In this document: positions 61,690-64,000 of the stretch, one piece after another
Position numbering within the stretch: the first letter of the stretch is position 1
Layout of the letters: each line of letters starts with the position of its first letter
Source: Cryomorphaceae bacterium BACL29 MAG-121220-bin8
GTDB lineage: Bacteria > Bacteroidota > Bacteroidia > Flavobacteriales > Flavobacteriaceae
Reading direction: 5' to 3'
Assembly: GCA_905181705.1 (NCBI GenBank)
Contig: CAJIYP010000003.1
Location: 558,001-622,000 of the forward strand
Length of the DNA: 64,000 nucleotides
The notes under the pieces: model-generated
Told to the model about the DNA's origin: nothing
What the model saw: only the letters and a program-made list of their open reading frames with translations
The model's database searches: none
Made by a program: the position numbers and the translations under genes

Positions 61690-62409
61690 CTAATCTGGAT
61701 TACAGTTTTTGAAATTTGGTTTTTTAGATTCTGGCCAATTAGTTATGCCACCAAAAAAATCATTACAATTAGTTACTTTAGAAACATCCCATTCACTTAA
61801 ATCCATTCCTTCAATATATTTGTTTTCAGAACTTGTATTAAAAAAACCAGACATATTTGTTGCTTTGCTTACATCCCAATTATTAATATTAGGATTTGTA
61901 GTTTCTAATTGCATTGCTAGCCTAAAATCTTTTACATTACTTACATCCCAATAACTTAAATCTGATTTAACAGGCTTATCAGAATCAAAAAGTCCATACA
62001 TACTAGTCCAATTACTAATATCCCAATTTTCTATTCCTTTGATTTCAGTTTTTAGAAAAATGCCTGCTGCAGAAGCTTCATTAGTAATTTCTAGTTTAGT
62101 TGTAACCTGTGTACTTAAATCTGAGTAAGTGTTTAATACATTCTTTAACCAAGGTAAATCAACAGCAATAAAATATTTTTCGTGGTGAATAGGACTTCTC
62201 GCAATATCTCCATATGTCCAATCTAATGTTTTTCCATCAATATCTGCCCTTAATCCTATATTAACCCAATCTCTAGCCTTTACTGTTACTCCATTGTCTG
62301 CAAAATAATAAGGCAATTCTTTGCCTTCCTCAGGAGAACAAGACACAATTATTAGGGCTAAAAATAGTAATGCATATTTATTCACTTTTTGAAAATAAAA
62401 AAAATACAT
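61690..62409 (-). CDS. Second DUF285-type lipoprotein
   Basis: A 239-residue paralogue of the 54253 protein: lipobox LALIIVSCSP, then YYFADNGVTVKARDWVNIGL (compare YLDKNGVTIKARDWVTVGTT) and three weaker repeats (IENWDISNWTSMYGLFDSDK, LSYWDVSNVKDFRLAMQLET, NNWDVSKATNMSGFF). It ends WPESKKPNFKNCNPD, like the WGTCPD end of the larger protein. A GTG at 62385 (giving VNKYALLFLALII) would be a better signal-peptide start than the ATG at 62409. It faces repeat copy E upstream. Confidence 0.85.
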   Translation of the reverse strand: MYFFYFQKVNKYALLFLALIIVSCSPEEGKELPYYFADNGVTVKARDWVNIGLRADIDGKTLDWTYGDIARSPIHHEKYFIAVDLPWLKNVLNTYSDLSTQVTTKLEITNEASAAGIFLKTEIKGIENWDISNWTSMYGLFDSDKPVKSDLSYWDVSNVKDFRLAMQLETTNPNINNWDVSKATNMSGFFNTSSENKYIEGMDLSEWDVSKVTNCNDFFGGITNWPESKKPNFKNCNPD

Positions 62410-62420
62410 TCTAAAAACAA

Positions 62421-62491
62421 ATCTTCATTTAAACTACTTACGAGGATTAGAAGTTGCTGAATTGACTGAAGAAGATATGCCTATGGTTTAG
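62421..62491. repeat. Copy E of the dispersed 60-bp repeat
   Basis: TCTTCATTTAAACTACTTAC, GAGGATTAGAAGTTGCTGAA, TTGACTGAAGAAGATATGCC, TATGGTTTAG. Arms TCTTCA and TGAAGA are complementary, with inner ACTT/AAGT. It starts 8 bases after the stop of the 54-residue membrane protein gene on the minus strand. Confidence 0.65.
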
Positions 62492-62496
62492 TTTAT

Positions 62497-62661
62497 TTAA
62501 TTGCGTTTTATGTTATACAATGAAGCCATAACAATAATGATAAGACCTATTAGCCATAATCCAGGCGAATCATCATTTTCTCCAAAGACCATAGCAAAGA
62601 CTCCTACTATTGTCATTAGAATTGGTAACAAACCAGTTAAAATTGATTTAAAAACTTTCAT
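62497..62661 (-). CDS. Small membrane protein, 54 residues
   Basis: The product reads MKVFKSILTGLLPILMTIVG, VFAMVFGENDDSPGLWLIGL, IIIVMASLYNIKRN. Two helices separated by a charged loop GENDDSPG. A clean ATG start, AT-rich leader and a repeat right after the stop support it. Unknown family. Confidence 0.6.
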   Translation of the reverse strand: MKVFKSILTGLLPILMTIVGVFAMVFGENDDSPGLWLIGLIIIVMASLYNIKRN

Positions 62662-62729
62662 AATTAATTAAATATAACAATTATCTAAACCTTATTAATC
62701 TTCTCCCTTTATAGAGGACTATGTCTTTG

Positions 62730-62794
62730 TATAGTACAGGTCTTTTATAGCTAGTCAGTATAGCTGTTCTTGGGCATTTTATTTTTAATATCAT
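62730..62794 (+). repeat. R2 leader repeat, copy 1
   Basis: A 65-bp sequence with only five differences from 63478-63542 by eye; the last 36 bases (TATAGCTGTTCTTGGGCATT ... TTTTTAATATCAT) are identical. It ends 22 bases before the peptide gene at 62817. Likely a shared promoter/leader. Confidence 0.85.
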
Positions 62795-62816
62795 TATATT
62801 TAATTGAAATATTATT

Positions 62817-62915
62817 ATGTGGTTTGAAAAACACGCATTTCGTATGTATAAAAAATACTGGTGGTATATTGTGCTCGTTATTATAATCTATATAATCATT
62901 AAAATATTTAGCTAA
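62817..62915 (+). CDS. Tiny membrane peptide, 32 residues
   Basis: MWFEKHAFRMYKKYWWYIVL, then VIIIYIIIKIFS. A basic amphipathic head with KKYWW and one long membrane helix. It lies directly after R2 copy 1. It resembles the peptide at 49908 (KKYW followed by a helix). A toxin-like or stress peptide is possible but not shown. Confidence 0.5.
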   Translation: MWFEKHAFRMYKKYWWYIVLVIIIYIIIKIFS

Positions 62916-63018
62916 TGAGAAAGATAAAAAAATCATTTTTCAGTATGTTTCTTAATGATATTCAATCTTAATATCGAAAGTATAACTAAATTCAAGGTAG
63001 AACCTTAAAACACACAAA

Positions 63019-63135
63019 ATGAAGAATAACAAAAAGCCTAGTACTAAAGAGATTATTATGACAATATCAATTATTATAATAATAATGATTGGATGTGGTT
63101 TAATGATGTGGGAATCAAGAAATGGTTTCAGTTAA
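63019..63135 (+). CDS. Tiny membrane peptide, 38 residues
   Basis: MKNNKKPSTKEIIMTISIII, then IIMIGCGLMMWESRNGFS. A Lys-rich head and one membrane helix with a short polar tail. It is the first of a run of small plus-strand genes (63019-63423). Confidence 0.5.
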   Translation: MKNNKKPSTKEIIMTISIIIIIMIGCGLMMWESRNGFS

Positions 63136-63145
63136 ATTATAGTTT

Positions 63146-63322
63146 ATGAAAAAGTTTTTTATTGATAATGGTCAATTGTTAACTGTGTTTATGTCCTGTA
63201 TTTTTATTTTTTTTGCAGACAATTTACCAGAATTTTCTAATGCATATCTAACATTTATTACATATTGTATTATTCTTTTAATTCCTGTTTCTTTAAGTAT
63301 TTATTACAAAAACAAAAAATGA
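63146..63322 (+). CDS. Small membrane protein, 58 residues
   Basis: MKKFFIDNGQLLTVFMSCIF, IFFADNLPEFSNAYLTFITY, CIILLIPVSLSIYYKNKK. Two helices and a basic end. The stop overlaps the start of the next gene (ATGA), so translation is coupled. Confidence 0.55.
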   Translation: MKKFFIDNGQLLTVFMSCIFIFFADNLPEFSNAYLTFITYCIILLIPVSLSIYYKNKK

Positions 63323-63423
63323 AAAAAGCACCAAAATGGAAGAAATTTCTAATAATAGCATCAGCTTTGATTGCTGCATTTGCAATGGTTTATGAGGCTT
63401 ATATTAGAATGGTTAACGCTTAA
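63319..63423 (+). CDS. Tiny membrane peptide, 34 residues
   Basis: MKKAPKWKKFLIIASALIAA, then FAMVYEAYIRMVNA. A strongly basic amphipathic head and one helix. It overlaps the preceding gene by 4 bases. Confidence 0.55.
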   Translation: MKKAPKWKKFLIIASALIAAFAMVYEAYIRMVNA

Positions 63424-63477
63424 TAGCTTCATCTAAACTTAACTACAACTGCACCTTTTAATAGTATGTGGTTTTGA

Positions 63478-63542
63478 TATAGTACAGGTCTGTTGTAGCT
63501 GGTTATTATAGCTGTTCTTGGGCATTTTATTTTTAATATCAT
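63478..63542 (+). repeat. R2 leader repeat, copy 2
   Basis: Pairs with copy 1 at 62730. It ends 11 bases before the start of the 80-residue membrane protein gene at 63554. Confidence 0.85.
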
Positions 63543-63553
63543 ATATTTAGTTT

Positions 63554-63796
63554 ATGGAAAAAAAGAATGAACCTTTCTTTGATAAATTTAAATCTTTAGA
63601 AAAACTTATATATTCAGTTAAGTATCTACCTCAAATACTATATTTTGGTTCTTTTGGAATTATTTTATATTCAATCTATAGTTGGATATTTGGGGAAGTA
63701 GATTTTATTTTTCGCTTACTTGAATTACCTTTAATTTTTTTCTTTATCTATATGTCACATTTAATTGCTAAAAACAACAAAAAAAATAAATCATAG
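63554..63796 (+). CDS. Small membrane protein, 80 residues
   Basis: MEKKNEPFFDKFKSLEKLIY opens a soluble head; then YLPQILYFGSFGIILYSIYS and RLLELPLIFFFIYMSHLI are two helices, with a Lys/Asn tail. It follows R2 copy 2 directly and precedes another tiny peptide by 3 bases. Unknown family. Confidence 0.65.
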   Translation: MEKKNEPFFDKFKSLEKLIYSVKYLPQILYFGSFGIILYSIYSWIFGEVDFIFRLLELPLIFFFIYMSHLIAKNNKKNKS

Positions 63797-63799
63797 TTT

Positions 63800-63880
63800 A
63801 TGAATAAATATTTTTCTCAAAAACAAATAACGATTGCAATTATAGTTCTTCTTATAATTAACTTATTGATTATATTTTAA
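63800..63880 (+). CDS. Tiny membrane peptide, 26 residues
   Basis: MNKYFSQKQITIAIIVLLII plus NLLIIF. One membrane helix almost to the C-terminus. It starts 3 bases after the stop of the 80-residue gene, supporting co-translation. Its 3' end overlaps the convergent partial gene by 11 bases. Confidence 0.45.
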   Translation: MNKYFSQKQITIAIIVLLIINLLIIF

Positions 63881-64000
63881 TAGCCTCATCTAACTCCTTA
63901 TTTGAGTGTTTACTCAAGGAATCTATTATTTCTATTTGAAAGTTTCTTGGTTCTTCATCACTTTCTTCTGTGTGTTTAATCTTGGAACTACATAAGTAAG
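63870..64000 (-). CDS. 3' end of an unrecognised gene (cut by window end)
   Basis: The visible frame reads YLCSSKIKHTEESDEEPRNF, then QIEIIDSLSKHSNKELDEAI and KI with a TAA at 63870-63872. No family is recognised from 43 residues. Its segments recur as remnants at 58558 (EEPRNFQIEIIDS) and near 63414 on the same strand (SLDEAIKR). It may be an intact source gene or another fragment; the upstream part is outside the window. Confidence 0.5.
   Translation of the reverse strand, partial: YLCSSKIKHTEESDEEPRNFQIEIIDSLSKHSNKELDEAIKI

Noticed and set aside
55581-62491. Calling the dispersed repeats integron attC sites outright
   Set aside because: The conserved core is at the centre and the variable part at the arms, no clear RYYYAAC/GTTRRRY boxes are placed, and no integrase gene is in the window; it is kept only as a hypothesis.
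58641-62491. Reading the repeat on the plus strand as a coding C-terminus (EVAELKEEDMPMV)
   Set aside because: The frame is open in some copies (D, E), but is broken by a stop in C and shifted in A and F, so coding is not supported; it is more likely an accident of the element's sequence.

Overview
The window looks like a chromosome segment of a low-GC marine member of the Flavobacteriia (Bacteroidetes). The evidence is the strong A+T bias, the absence of obvious Shine-Dalgarno sites, TTG starts, many short Lys-rich lipoproteins, a full-length sprA gene, a PorP/SprF protein, a type IX secretion (T9SS) type B C-terminal sorting domain, and the gene order maeB-ruvA-sprA-gcvH next to a cytochrome oxidase operon. 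No rRNA, tRNA, CRISPR array, transposase or integrase gene was recognised.

Region 1 (1-16.2 kb, all minus strand) is core metabolism. In the direction of transcription it runs maeB, ruvA, sprA, gcvH, a VanZ-like gene, tonB, ctaB, two COX3-type oxidase subunit genes, a COX4-like gene, a cysteine-less thioredoxin-fold gene, sco1 and a DUF420 gene cut by the window edge. The tonB gene appears frameshifted inside its membrane anchor. Region 2 (16.3-31.9 kb) holds a 1730-residue T9SS cargo protein converging on an SprF-like gene, then a sulfatase, a propeller-amidohydrolase, a YdjC deacetylase-like protein, a GH29 fucosidase and an SGNH hydrolase. These look like scavenging of sulfated fucose-containing glycans, but no SusC/SusD pair is present.

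Region 3 (32-49 kb) is a mixture of single housekeeping and accessory genes: a nuclease/phosphatase, a small asparaginase-like protein, an indoleamine dioxygenase-like protein, an AlkA-type glycosylase, MATE, BI-1, DUF805, PhzF, a beta-propeller lipoprotein, a sterol desaturase-family protein, an HI0933-type flavoprotein and a second, secreted TonB C-terminal protein. It holds two notable non-standard elements: a decayed Kazal-type inhibitor gene (33.7-34.06 kb) and a SAM-II-like riboswitch in the leader of the beta-propeller lipoprotein gene (about 43.74-43.78 kb).

Region 4 (49-64 kb) is an accessory region of short, mostly unrelated genes: MerC, HAD, DUF4396, a CDP-alcohol phosphotransferase, two DUF285 lipoproteins, a mini CDGSH protein, DUF2911, DUF983, a CNNM/CBS protein, a parallel beta-helix protein, DUF2237, and many peptides of 20-80 residues with one membrane span. 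Two of its genes are split by single-base frameshifts. It also carries a family of roughly 60-bp imperfect repeats. Several copies start exactly at the stop codon of a minus-strand gene and can fold into stems whose arms differ in sequence but stay complementary. A second 65-bp repeat precedes tiny membrane-peptide genes, and fragments of one gene's 3' end recur. Together these suggest a cassette-like or repeatedly rearranged island, and it is the best candidate here for something undescribed.
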